A stretch of DNA of 64,000 nucleotides from Pelodera strongyloides (Eukaryota > Nematoda > Chromadorea > Rhabditida > Rhabditidae). The first letter of the stretch is position 1; each line of letters opens with the position of its first letter. Shown in pieces: positions 1 to 12,400 of this stretch. The stretch lies in assembly GCA_036852015.1 (NCBI GenBank), contig JAANDG010000304.1, forward strand, positions 106,613-170,612. Reading direction: 5' to 3'. The notes below the pieces were generated by a model. The model had not been told where the DNA came from. It saw nothing but the letters and a program-made list of their open reading frames with translations, and did no database searches. The position numbers and the translations under genes were made by a program.

Positions 1-3000
1 ACGGTACCGACACCGAAAAATCGCGATAGGGTAGGCAACAAAACCACGGTGGTGCGCGGCGAAGGATAGGCGCAACGGTTGTACGAAAATGCGAAAATTT
101 GTGGAGAGCGCGGCGAATTCGCGAAGTTTCGCGAAAGGGTTGCTCAAGTTGCGACGGGCCCCATGTCTGTCGCGGACAGAGCTTCTCTGTCCACGGGACG
201 AGAAATGGCAACGCGCCCGTTTGAACCGCGCCATTTTTAGGGTTACTCGCCTCTTAGTCTGCGTAATGCACCCGCATAACTATTACACAGTTTGAAGGCA
301 AACTGCATTAGTCAGTCACCAAAAAATGCTAATTCTGAATAACTGCTCGCAAACTACTACTTTCCTTTGCCAACCTTTTAATTCCATGCACATGCTGGCT
401 GAAATAGGAGGAGTTTAGAAAGTTAGTGTGAAAAAAGATTCCTATAGACGTAGACCTCGACGAGCTACCGTAGCAACCCAAAATGTCTACCTTTTTCCAT
501 GTCGATGGCCTAGTTGGGTGAACCCAAAACCATCATACCCTCCCTCCTTCCCCACAGAAGGCGATTAAACAAAAAATGAACCCGGAGAAGAGCTCTCCCA
601 TGGAAGCAACTTGTGTTTCGACTCAAGGACAGTGTGCCAGGTTGCACATCGCTGTTTACGTCCAAGTTCCTCAAAAATAGCAATGCCTAATCATAAAAAA
701 TGAAAGATATTTTGCCAGTCTGAGTTCCAAGTTGACACAATTTAATACACTAATAGTAAATTAGTTATTACTGAAATGGAAGTTACCGACACAGTTTCTT
801 TGTAGTACTAAGGTACTATGGGTATGGGTGTTGACTGCGGCTTCAAAGCGAGTGAGCCGGAACCGGTGACAACCTGCTACCTGCTGAAATAAAATTAAGG
901 TTCTTTTTTCAATTTAAATTCTTTTTGATTGCAATTTTTGGTTGTATACCCCAGAGAAACCACATTTTTAGTAACCATTTATTTATTTTGGAATTGAGAT
1001 CAACTGAAATACTACGCTGCTATTTTCGGCACACATATGTTGCCGTAATATGCGTATTTGTCCGAGAGATGCTCAACGATTCCAAGAGCGTTCTGAACAA
1101 TTTCAAACCCACTTGGAGAAAGAACATTTCCCCCACTGAGGAAACTTGGCCGGTTGGGCCCGAAAAAAGTTTTGGCGTACACCTCGCCCATAAGGGGAAA
1201 GTCGTCGTGGGACAGAGAAAAGGTAGGAGGCTGGCGCGCCTGAACCTGGTGGTATTCTCGACGTAAACCTCAGGCCCACCACAGGAACATTACGCCGGTG
1301 CGCTGCCTGCACCAGGACCGAAATTGGGCCGCTACCGGGCCCGTTTTTTGTAGGCCGCGCACGGCCAAAGTTTTGCGTTGCATGGGGCTTGTTGAGCTGA
1401 CGCGATTTCAAGGTTCTCCTCTTCTCCCCCCGCTGCAGCTGGACCGGCCATTCGGTCCAAGTGCTCGACTTTATATCTTCAGCTAGACTTTTTCCTGGGC
1501 AGCTTTTATGCGTTATATTTTGAAAGCAACGTACGCAGTGTTTACGAGGATCAGGTTTACGAAAAGTCAATATGCTGAAATTTCTGGATAGGACTGTAAG
1601 ACTGTAAGTTAACAGAATACAGCCCGAAAACCGCACCGCGTAAACCTCAAACCCCTTGAATGCGGTGATTTCTCAACTTTGCTTTATGCCTTTCTGATGC
1701 TTATGACTGTGTTGGCCGAGATCACCTGCATTATCTACCATCGTCATGTGAGCTTTTCCATGATGAAAATTCCTTACAGCGTCAACCCACACCACTGCAA
1801 AGAAATAATATGCTGATTCTTGTGCAGCAACAGGGGACGCAGATTCAGGAGCATTACTGTGAAAACCGCATCCACGCCTTGGGAGTATCCCCCACAAGAG
1901 ACCCGCGTCTATCACATTCCATAGAGGCATATAATTTAGCTTTTAATTTAGCTTTTAAGAAATTTAGCCTTTCTTTTTTATGACAAAGTTGCTCGGATCT
2001 CGGCATAACTTTAAAAAGGATCGCAAAGCTCCATAAAACACCTTTTCGCGAGCTATTTGTTTGTTAGCGCGATAGCGCTAACATAGTTTGGGTAGATCCG
2101 AGAGCCCTTTTTCCAGTTTTCACCCTGCAATTTGGTCCTAGACCAAAAAGTGAAATTCATTTGGCAACTTAGTGCAAAAGCACGCGAATTTCACAATATT
2201 GCAACTTGCCCGTGTCTGATACCATGCCGCTTGCATCGTCAATCGTCTCTCTGGTGGTGCAATTATCGCCTCTAACTAACGTTGGTTATATATAGGTACA
2301 GTAATGTTCAAAAATCCGCATTATTTCTCACAAAGCAAATCCAGCATAACTTTTTCTGACTCTTCCTCTTCCTATGCAAGCACCTGTGCCGTTTAGTGAA
2401 GTAACTTGGTATGTATTAACTTATGCTTAGTTTGAAACGTATGCGCTTCCTATATTCCCTCCTATAAAAATATACATTTATCCTCCTAATTTTTCTCATG
2501 ATGTGTTATATATGATGTGTTCTCGTATTGTGGAAGTTTTGGCAGCACGTGGGGGAAGAACCCACGTGAGGTTCACTATTAACTAGACAAAGAGACACTG
2601 GACGACAGAGAGAGTTGAGTGTGAAGAAATCGAGGAGATTCTGACATGACGTGCCGACTAGAGAGTGTCTAGAGAGACAACGTGACAAAGGGGTTGCCCC
2701 TTCCAAATACATTCTCTATCACTTCCCCACTAGACCAAAACCGCCTCTTCAGTATGAAAGGCACAAAGCAAAAGCATTATTTGAACCTTTTGCCTTTTGA
2801 TTTTGACTCTTTGATCTTGCTTTGTTTGAGAACAAATTTTGTTCATTGTACGGCCTCAGCACAGCTTCCTGAACATGGTCAATCTTATTTCGGAACTTTA
2901 TTTTGTATTACCCACACTACGGAAAATTATCGTAGTATGCCGATTCAATATTCTTTTCGGCTACAGTATACGGCAGATACGGTTGTCGTATTTTCAAAAT

Positions 3001-5290
3001 TTCATGGGAAAATTGAACGGAATTCGTAAACGTAACTTGATATGGAAATACAATAGGGTCACTCTTTTTGACCATTCCCCTGTGTAAAGTGTAGACAAGC
3101 AACTGTCAGTAAAACAATAAACATGTGCTATTTGTTTAATAATACGATGTGTGTGGTCTTTGGTGTCCTTAGAATAAGACTTGACGTAGACAGGGAATAA
3201 GCACATTGAGTGTCCGTTATGTGAGCATTACAACCAAAAACGCCCCAAATCTATCCCGCTCCATTCTATTGAATAAATATAAACCCTTTATAGTCCAAAC
3301 AGGATTTTCCTTTGTGAAGAAAAACGCTCTCTAGTTAATGAATAATTTATTAGAACGGTTCTGAACATTTCCCTGGCTAACACTTGAATTTCGTTGGAGT
3401 GTGAAAAACTATATGACATTCGTAAAATAATTGCTTAGAACGGGACTTTGCATAAGGAAGTACGAAACGAAAATCGATAATTGAATCAATTTTACTATTT
3501 CACATTATCATACGCAATATTTGGGACCTTTCTTATAGAGTTGCAATATTTTTTTCATAATTTGAAGTTTGAATCCCACCAATTTTTTTACGAATATAAA
3601 TATGTGTGTTTGTGGCGGAATGCATGCTTATCTTTATCAATACATACAAAGATTTATATGACTTGTTACTGTACACAACCAATGGCAGTGCATCTTTGCT
3701 ACATAAGACCGAAGAACGCTTCTTTTTTTAATCCTTTAGCCTTTACATAGAGTGACTTCTTATCAGGTATTTTTATATCTGCTGGAATTTTCATTTGTAC
3801 TTGATGTAGTACTTTTGAAACTATTTATTTATTTTTACTTCGATTATATTCTATGTTCAATCATTCGTAGAATACTTTACAAAACCATCACTATTGAATG
3901 TTTCGCTAGTTACGGCAGATATCGTGCACACTGAAATGAGCTCTTTTTCATTGATCGGGGAATGACGAAGTGTTTATTTATTAGCAGGAAACGAGTTCCA
4001 GAGACCGCTTTTTACTTACTTTATACTGTGTGCTACTGGGTGGTCTTTAACTGTGTGCTACTGGGTTCTGATTTTCTGATCTTATTACTTATTGTTAGAT
4101 GCACACATTGCATACATTCAGAATCTCATCTCCTCTCACTAAAACACACTAAAACTGAAAAGACAAAGTAATAGCAGAAAAGAGGTAGAGAGTAGACTAG
4201 CGTCCTTGAAAACACTCATTACTGGCGGGTTCATGCAACACCTAGAATTTCTCGAGATTTTTGCGTTCCAAGGAAGGATTACATAATTTCCTTTTTGGCA
4301 AGAAATGGGTGCAAATGTGTAATAAACTATTTTCACTGGCAAAAAAACCCACATTGTTTACTAATTACTAGCAGTACAGCATTTCATAACTACTCTTTTT
4401 TGTTGACGTACAGACATATATGTCTCAGAACTCTCGTGTTCGCAGCCGAGTTGTGATATGTGAGTGTCCTTTGGTGTTTATGTAAAAGCTCACACATCCG
4501 GTGACCCCTGGGGCTGGGCCCTGTCCGGTCTGCACGAGATGTGGTATTGAGTATTGAGTGTTCTTTGGTATTTGTGGACCTACAGCTACAGCACGTACTG
4601 TAGTTTTCATGCTCTTGTTAGTGTAGACAAGGTTTGATCGTTCTCTGATGTTGATGAGCCTACACCTATGCAAAACATTAAGCTTTCTTGTGCTCCTTCT
4701 CAGTGTTCACCAGTTGTGTGAATGTTCTCTGGTGTTTATGTGCACTTTGGTGTCGTGGACCGCCCCCCTTGCGTGTTCAGCCTCTCATGTGGTTTAGTAC
4801 CTTTATGTTACAATTTTCTGGTATGAAACGGTATCATATCAATTTTTACAAGCGCTTATGAACATAAACGGAACTAGTGAGCAATATCGCACTCCCTTAC
4901 ATTTCTCAATGCGAGTGGCGCGATTTAAGATTTCTTGTACGCTGAACTTTGGTTCCTTTTTTCTTTCTTCAGATGCATGGAATTTCCGCTACCCTTTTGT
5001 TACCCTAATGGCAAACCAGGCAATTGTTTAGGCTAGGGCGATGATTTACTAGTTTTAAATTCGTTGCACGAAGTTGTTCATGATATAAGCGTAGACCTTG
5101 AGAACCTTCAAATCTGGTTTCTTCGATCACCTCATCCAATATAACGTGCAACGGACCATAAGTCCTGCTCCATATTTATATCACAGCTGGAACAACTATA
5201 AACGTGCCACTATTGGTCGTGCTATCGGGTGACTCTTCTACAATAAGTGCTATCTCTTTCCCTTTCTTTCTCTCTTTCCTTCAAAATCCC

Positions 5291-5338
5291 TCTCTCTCTC
5301 TACCTCTCCCCCATCTCTCTCTCTCTCTCTCTCTCTCG
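5291..5338. repeat. CT microsatellite
   Basis: Runs of TCTCTC interrupted by TACC and CCCCCA. Simple-sequence DNA with no coding sense. Confidence 0.9.
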
Positions 5339-5589
5339 TTCTACTACCAGAAAATGGCGTGATAGACGAAATAGGGCTGTCAGGAGTGTCTGTGGGAACC
5401 ACTAGTGCACAAACCTCAGCTGACTAATACTTTGGAACATTTAGCTACACTTCGTTCAAGATTACCAAAGTAGAGCGAATTAGACAGTATGTTTAATTAG
5501 ACAGTATATCGGTTACTCGACAGGGTATCCACATGTCTATACATGATTACATACATCACCAGTTAGTTTCTAGAAATACAAGCTTTTCA

Positions 5590-5655
5590 CATTTTTCCGC
5601 TTATAAAAGTGCAGTTCCGCTTATAAAAGTGCATTTTTCCGCTTATAAAAGTGCA
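5590..5655. repeat. three tandem copies of a TATAAAA-bearing unit
   Basis: The unit CCGCTTATAAAAGTGCA occurs three times in a row with variable short linkers (AGTT, TTTTT). Each copy holds a TATAAAA string. It sits about 0.85 kb upstream of the lipin start codon. Whether it has promoter activity is unknown; a simple tandem duplication is the safest reading. Confidence 0.75.
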
Positions 5656-6483
5656 CCAGGTGCGTCTAATATCGAAATAACATTCTATATTTACCCAACA
5701 AAATCAACATGTACTATAGTGACATAGAACTGCATCTATTACTCATCGTCTGTAGCTTCTACTTATCAGCGCAGTTTTTTTCTACTTAGTGCACATTTAA
5801 ATAATATAGTCTTTTTGGCTACTCATTGAATTGTTTATGAGATTTTTGCACACAACAATAAGGAATGTTCCGCCTAGTGTTTTTGTGCGATGTTCAAAGC
5901 AATAGTACAAACAGTGTTGACAAAAAGAACATGTGTAGTTCCCTTTGGAGTGAAACTTGTAAATATTGGGAACACCAATCGATGGTGCCGTCTGTCTAGT
6001 GCACAGAATGTCTCGTAGTAAATGACCAGTAAACATTCTCTCTCGCTGCTGTCGAGCTGTCTGCGCGTCTCGATTTCGTACACTCTCTTGTTTATCTTCC
6101 GGAATGCAAGTTGCATGCGAAATAGGTTCGATTCGCGAATTGGTTTTTCTTCGAATTGCTTGTGAAATTGTTTCTAAATTTTGAAGTTTGATTCTCCATG
6201 TACTATTTTATTCGTATAATTGTTATTTTTGTGCACGGGCATTCATTTCGTTTATTTTAGACGATGAGAAGTTAAATGCAATATTTTCTTTCAGGCCATT
6301 TAATTCAAGTTGCATTTCGTGGCAATTTGGTCGTCTTGACTTCAACTGACTTATATACTACGGATATATAAACATAATATTTATACTCACCGATCCACTT
6401 TCTCGGGTTTTATTCGGGATAGGGGTTCGACAGCTCTGCTCATCCTCACGCATTCAATTATTCAATAGTCGCATTGACGGATT

Positions 6484-9400
6484 ATGGATTACTATTATCG
6501 TGTGATTAAGAATGTGAAATATTTCTACAATGCAATTAATCCAGCGTCGCTATCCGGTGAGTCTTTGTCCGCCCAGTTCAGTTTACATTTTCCTTGAATT
6601 ATTTGCAATTTGCAATTTCCATTGTTATATTATACTGTTAACGTTTTCTTTCAGGTGCCATCGATGTAGTTGTCGTGGAACAACCAGATGGAGAATTTTT
6701 GTCAACACCTTTCCACGTTCGCTTTGGAAAGTATGGAGTCTTCAGTCATTCTGAGAAGGTGTGTTTCAATGTTGTCGGTGCTAGCGAGCGGAGCGAGATA
6801 GCTCTTTTGGTTTCCTTCTTTGTTTCCTTTTCGGTAAGAGTGGGGGAGTGTTGAGTTCTTCCTTATTCTCAACTCAATAATCGAATAGGATCTTTTCAGT
6901 ATGTCGACATCACAATTAACGGAGAGGAAATTGATCTGAAGATGAAATTGGGCGCAAGTGGAGTCGCATTTTTCGTTGAAGAGACCGATGACAAGGTTTG
7001 ATAGTGGATTAGTTTTAGTTTCATTCGCCTGTGTTTGATCTGATCGACTCATACCAGACGTCACTGAATATGTAAATACGAAATTGGAATGCCTGCATCT
7101 TGCTATTTGCCGACTGAAATTTATTCAATCAGACCCAAATTTATGCAAGGAGCGTTTACTATCTCTTAATTGATTTTCTTTTAATTAGAATTTTGTTATT
7201 GTTTCCTTAATTCTAGCTTAACTTCAAAAAGGGCCTACATATTCCCTTTAAGCCTCTACCTTGAACAAAAATACAATTTTTACATTATATTATTCAGATG
7301 TTTTCATTGTAGATTCCCGACTATCTGGCCACGAGCCCTCTTCCAGAAGACGTTGAATTCAGACAACAACCTGATGTTAGACAGGTACAGTTGGTTTAAA
7401 CTTTAAAGGAGCATTTCATTTTTCAGATTATATACGAAATATTCCTGTCGTATTTGGGTATGATAGTGATGCGTAAAAGCGTAAAATTAACCATATCCGC
7501 CAATGCCCTGGTGATTTAGCTAGGAGCGTGGTGTTTTGGACTCTCTTATACTCTCGTCATGTCGTCATTCGACTGAAACCATTTGCACACGCCTTTTAGT
7601 TATTTTTATTTAGGTTCTGGATGAATCCGCGCGCCTCCTTACGGAAAAACAGAGGACTGGAAAGCTAAATGCTAAGGTTGGTTCTTGAACCTTAATATCC
7701 AACCTTTACTGGTATTGGGAGTGTTTGTTGCTTAATCGTAGTTGCTAGACTGGAGGTCATATTTGATTTGGATTTCTTGCGTGAGCTAGCTGTTCCCTCT
7801 CTTTGCACAAACATTGTTTCGAGTTTCGGCTAGAATAAGAAAACAAATTCTAACATGACTACTCATTTAAGGTGCGCTTGGTGAGTGAGAGCAGTGAAAT
7901 CAGTGAAAGCCGTTCTCCGAGTCCTCCGCCCACTTTAAGGACTGCCGAGGAACAACTTGCGGAACAAGAGTTGGTTTTAGTTTTTATTTGGAAATCTGTT
8001 TTCGATTTTTTAAATTCAGTGTGTTTCAGCCTGCGTTGTTATGTCCGTAAAATATCCTTTTAATTTGCGGAGTAAGATTGTTAGGGCCCACTAGAATGTT
8101 CCGTTTCCAGAACATTTTATTTCCACCTACATTCATCTACGTATTTCGTACAATGGATGTATTTACAGGGCGAAGGCAGCCGAAAAGGTGAAGGGTCGAC
8201 GGTTGGCCCTTCCCAGACTTTCCTCGGTTTTCTCACAAAGAAGAAACAGATCTCTCCCGGATTTGACAACACTCAATGATCAACCTTATGCATATCACTC
8301 AGATGTTGAAGAAGGACAGAAGAGTTCTCGATCTTTGAAGAAGTAGGTTTTGGTTTGTGTTGTGGTTAGAGAGAGAGAGAGAAGGAGAAGGAGAGAGATA
8401 GAAAGACCTAGGGTGGCTAGACCGAAAATAAATTATCAAAACAATTCCAGAAAGTTTCGTCATTCGAAGTCAATTACACTATGTCGAAGAAAGTTGACGA
8501 AAGACATGTCCGATGTTGATGTTTTGGAGATTTCCGATGATTCTGCAGTGTGAGTTTGTAGCGATTTGTAAGCGAATGTAACCTTACGGATGTTGGGTCT
8601 GCTTAGTTTTTAATATGCAGTTAAATCAGTCCATTTGTTTTTGGGATTGAAGGTATTTAATATACGAAATTTCGATACCTCTGAATGTATTTAGAAAGGA
8701 AAAGGGACTAGCTCCTGCACGCAGGAAGAAGAGTCGAGTGCAATTCGCTCCCACTCAGCCTATCAATATTATAACGGTTTGGGTTTTATTTTATATCGTT
8801 TGATCTTTGATCCTTAACATGTGCTGGTGGAAAGCTGACTGGCATACAAGGATAAGGTTTTAAACTCATAATTAACATAAAACTGCTAGGTTCCGTGTCG
8901 AAATAGAAGTGCACGGTCCGGAGTCCGGGGCCTGGCCACTAAACTCAGAGGCCTGAGCCTCAGTTTTTGAGAGAGGCTGATTCCGGTCGGTCTCACAGGT
9001 TCTCTCCGTACAGTGATGGTCGCCCGGAAATTTTCAAGGATCAGGTTGCTATATGTGTTTGGGTGAATTCTTTTCTGCTTTAGCGTGAACTTGAAAGCGA
9101 TGGTGAGTCGACAGGCACCTCGTCTTCCATCTCTTCACCTGCAGGATCTTTGGTCGATTCGAATGACGTCGATGCTCTGGCCGATGGAGCTCTGTCGGAT
9201 TCTGAAGTTGACAGACATAGAAGGGAGCCATCACCAGCGGTTAGTACTTTTTCATTTTGTTTAATTGCTCATGTAGCTGCTAAGTGGTGGTGACCTCTTT
9301 TTATTGTTTATTTTAATCAGGTTTTTATATATATATACTCGTCTTCTTTTGAAACTGTGCACTCCCCTTCATGGCATAAACTCGTTGACGCTCTGACCGA

Positions 9401-12400
9401 CGAAACCACCGTCCGAATCATATTGCATCTTAGACTTGAGCGTAGCCATATAGAATATTAGGTTTACATAAAGAGATACAAGTTTCGGAAACAGTGCGTA
9501 TATTTGGATGGTGGTCTTGAACTTTTCCCGACGAGTTTTATGCCCTGCTCCCCTTCCAACTCACATGTAATTGTGACGGTCTTGTTTTAACAGACTTTAA
9601 ATCTTTTGAATCTGTCTGTGCATTAATTTTGCTTAGTATCGATTGCTCTATGTGGATTAATTGATTTCGGAATTTTGGATGCTTCTGCTGCTTCCGGATT
9701 ATACAAGCTTTTATTGTGCTCTCAGTCTTGTTTTATTTCTTTTTCTTATTCAGAATGGCAATGAGGTGACCGATTGGAAGTGGGGAGAAATCCCACAAAC
9801 GGACAAGGAAAAGGAGCAGAGCAATGATGCGGAGAAGCCAAAGGTAGAATCTAGTCTGATCTTAGTTTAGTTATAGAATCGCGATATTCGTGAGTAGTTT
9901 TAATAATATAATGTTTATGTGTGTGACAGGTGAGACCACGCCCACCACGCATACATAAGAAATACTAGTTTTCGTTTAAATTATGTGATAGTTACCAGTC
10001 CCGCAGTAACGGTGGTTTTTACGTTTCATTCTTTTACTCGACGAAAATAGTAAAAATGACTGCTCTCTTTGGCTCTTGTGTACGTACTATTTCTTTAGGG
10101 TAAGAAGTCGTATTACGGTATTTCCTCGTGGCTGTGGTGGGGAAGCGGCAATTCAGCGCCTTCTACTTCCAAAGAACCAAAAGAGGTGCGGTTGTACTTT
10201 TAGTTTCTCTGTAAAAATCTTTATTAACAAAACTAATTCTTACAAGGGAGATAGCTACCTACTTGAGCTTCTCGCTCCAAGCGTGCATTCTAACTAGTAT
10301 AGTCCGTTGGTGTTAAATGTTTAGTTTTCCAATGAAAATATGAAACTAGTAGTTTCAGGAAGAAGCCGGAATCTATCTGGACGATCTCGTGGGTGAAGGA
10401 CAGAAGGATCCAGAACAGATTGAGAGATATCTGGGAAAAGGTCCCCAACAGCAACCGAGGTTTGTGATCATCATGTTATTGATTTAAACTTTAACTTTAG
10501 CTGTAGGGTGTATTAGAGGTACGGAAATTCTTGAAAAAAATAGTTCGAGATTGTCTGCAGACGTCGCCCTCGTCGTTTTACGTATAAAGCAATTCAAATG
10601 GATGATTCGGACCACGTTTTATACTCTTTTGTGCCATTTGTGCGGCTTAATTTATTAATAAAGAGCGCAGTATCACGAATATTATAAATGTCTTGGACGT
10701 TTACTCCAGTAATTATTAATAATATTTCAGCGCCTTCTACTTCCAAAGAACCTAAAGAGCATCAATATGAAATATAAGTGAATTCCCTTTTCAGCGTCCC
10801 CTATGCAGATAGTGGTAAGGGATCATCGAGAGGTCCCACCCAACCAAGCAGCCCTACAGCCGTCAGAAGCGATGCGAGTTCAGATACCGAGATGTACGAT
10901 AAGGTGGGCTTTCTAGATCTTCCTTGTACTTTAGCGGCATCTTTCATTTCCATTTTCTTGCTTCTGTATTAACGCATCAGTTATTATTTATTTAAAGTCC
11001 GTGTTTTCGAAGCTTTTCGTGCATGGCTGTCGGTAGAATTTTCCCCCGTGAGTTTGGGCATACGCCCGCCCGCGGATGCTAGTTCCAACCACTTAGTTTG
11101 TCTTTGCCACGTACACATCCATCTATGGAAGGATCCTTATTCCCTTTGCATCAAAGCGTTGCAGACTCCGACGCAGGAAGGCCCGGACACTGTTTCGACG
11201 GCCGTTAATTCCCTGAGTGATGACCAAACGGGCAGACAAAGGAATGAGAGCCAGAAGAGTGCCACCAGTGACCCTATTTTGTAAGTTTGAATCATTTTCC
11301 TTCCATTTTCCATTTCATTAATTTTCGATTATTGTTTTTGTTAGTTGAGTTAAACCATGCATGTTTCAATGAACTATGTTTACCATCACTTTGTTGCGCG
11401 ATAAGGAAAGTATAGTCTTTTTTGAAGAATTTTGTCAATTTAGACTTTTATAGTTAATAATAATAATTATCATTGTTAATTGTTCTAAAATTCTAATTAA
11501 TTATTTCCATATAAAAACTTCTTCAGTGGCCTAAGTGAAGACGAGGCAGAACAAGTGGAAATTGAGAATGGAAAGAGATACTACCGTACCCTGAGACTTT
11601 CGTCCGATAAGCTCAAGAGTCTCGGGTTGGTGTGGGGAGCCAATGAGGTCCGATTCTCGATCACAACCAAATATCAGGTACGTAAGTTGGTTTATATTTA
11701 TTGTGGATTTATGTTTATTGATTTGTTTCTGGTGTGCTTTATTATCTTTCGTATGTTGATTTTGTCAAAATGTCCAAAATCATTTTGGTCATTTTGGTGA
11801 ACAGTGAACATTTCCTTTATACACTTTTGCGGCGTTTGTTTGTAGTTGTGAGACTAAACAACTACTTTTTTGGATTTCATGGTTGCTTCCTGATTGATGA
11901 TAATGATGATAAACAAAAAGTTTCGTCGTTATTCGTTTCATCAGTCAGTTCTCTTTCTTGTGGACTTTGTCCATCTTGCATACTTGCATCTCCCGTGCTG
12001 TGCCTTTTGACCTTTATTTGCAGCGCTCTGTTCAGAGTATCTGGTGTACTTTGCACCCACCTTGATACATTGAGCGGCTGCAGAAAGCTTTTCTTTCCTA
12101 AAACACATTAATTACACATCGCTTAGTCGTGAGTCTATTTTTAGAATTATCATTGGATACTGTAATTCAGTTTTTTCGTTCATCTCTCTTTATCGCTCAG
12201 TTTCTTCGTTCTTCATTAATTAGGTTATGTTTGACTACCTATCAGATTTAAGTATCAAAGTATCGAAATTCGAACTGAGAGAGAGAGTTGTACTATACGA
12301 ACGCGAACCAGTTTTAGTAGTTTATGCGTGTGATTTGTGCACAGTTTTTGCGTTTTCCGTTCTATGAGTTTCAAAATATGAGTCTCAATAACCAAGCTGA

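Larger units (their letters stand above)
1..6483. other. intergenic region, no convincing gene
   Basis: I find no chain of exons with consistent phase and no recognisable protein here. Open frames on both strands are short or lie in GC-rich patches (about 1.1-1.5 kb and 1.67-1.93 kb) and carry no motif I know. Contents I can name: a GC-rich patch near positions 45-180 beginning with the GGTGCGCGGCGA motif seen in other repeats of the window, a small palindrome at 2062-2083, a CT microsatellite at 5291-5338, and three tandem copies of a TATAAAA-containing unit near 5590-5655. The last part, directly upstream of the lipin start, presumably holds the lipin promoter, but I see no diagnostic element. 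Confidence 0.6.

Noticed and set aside
1103..1636. 177-residue open frame on the minus strand
   Set aside because: It lies in a GC-rich patch where stops are rare, has no recognisable motif, and no neighbouring exons support it.
1673..1930. 85-residue open frame on the minus strand beginning MPLWNVIDAG
   Set aside because: Composition is more coding-like than its surroundings, but there is no known motif, no partner exon and no clear splice context.
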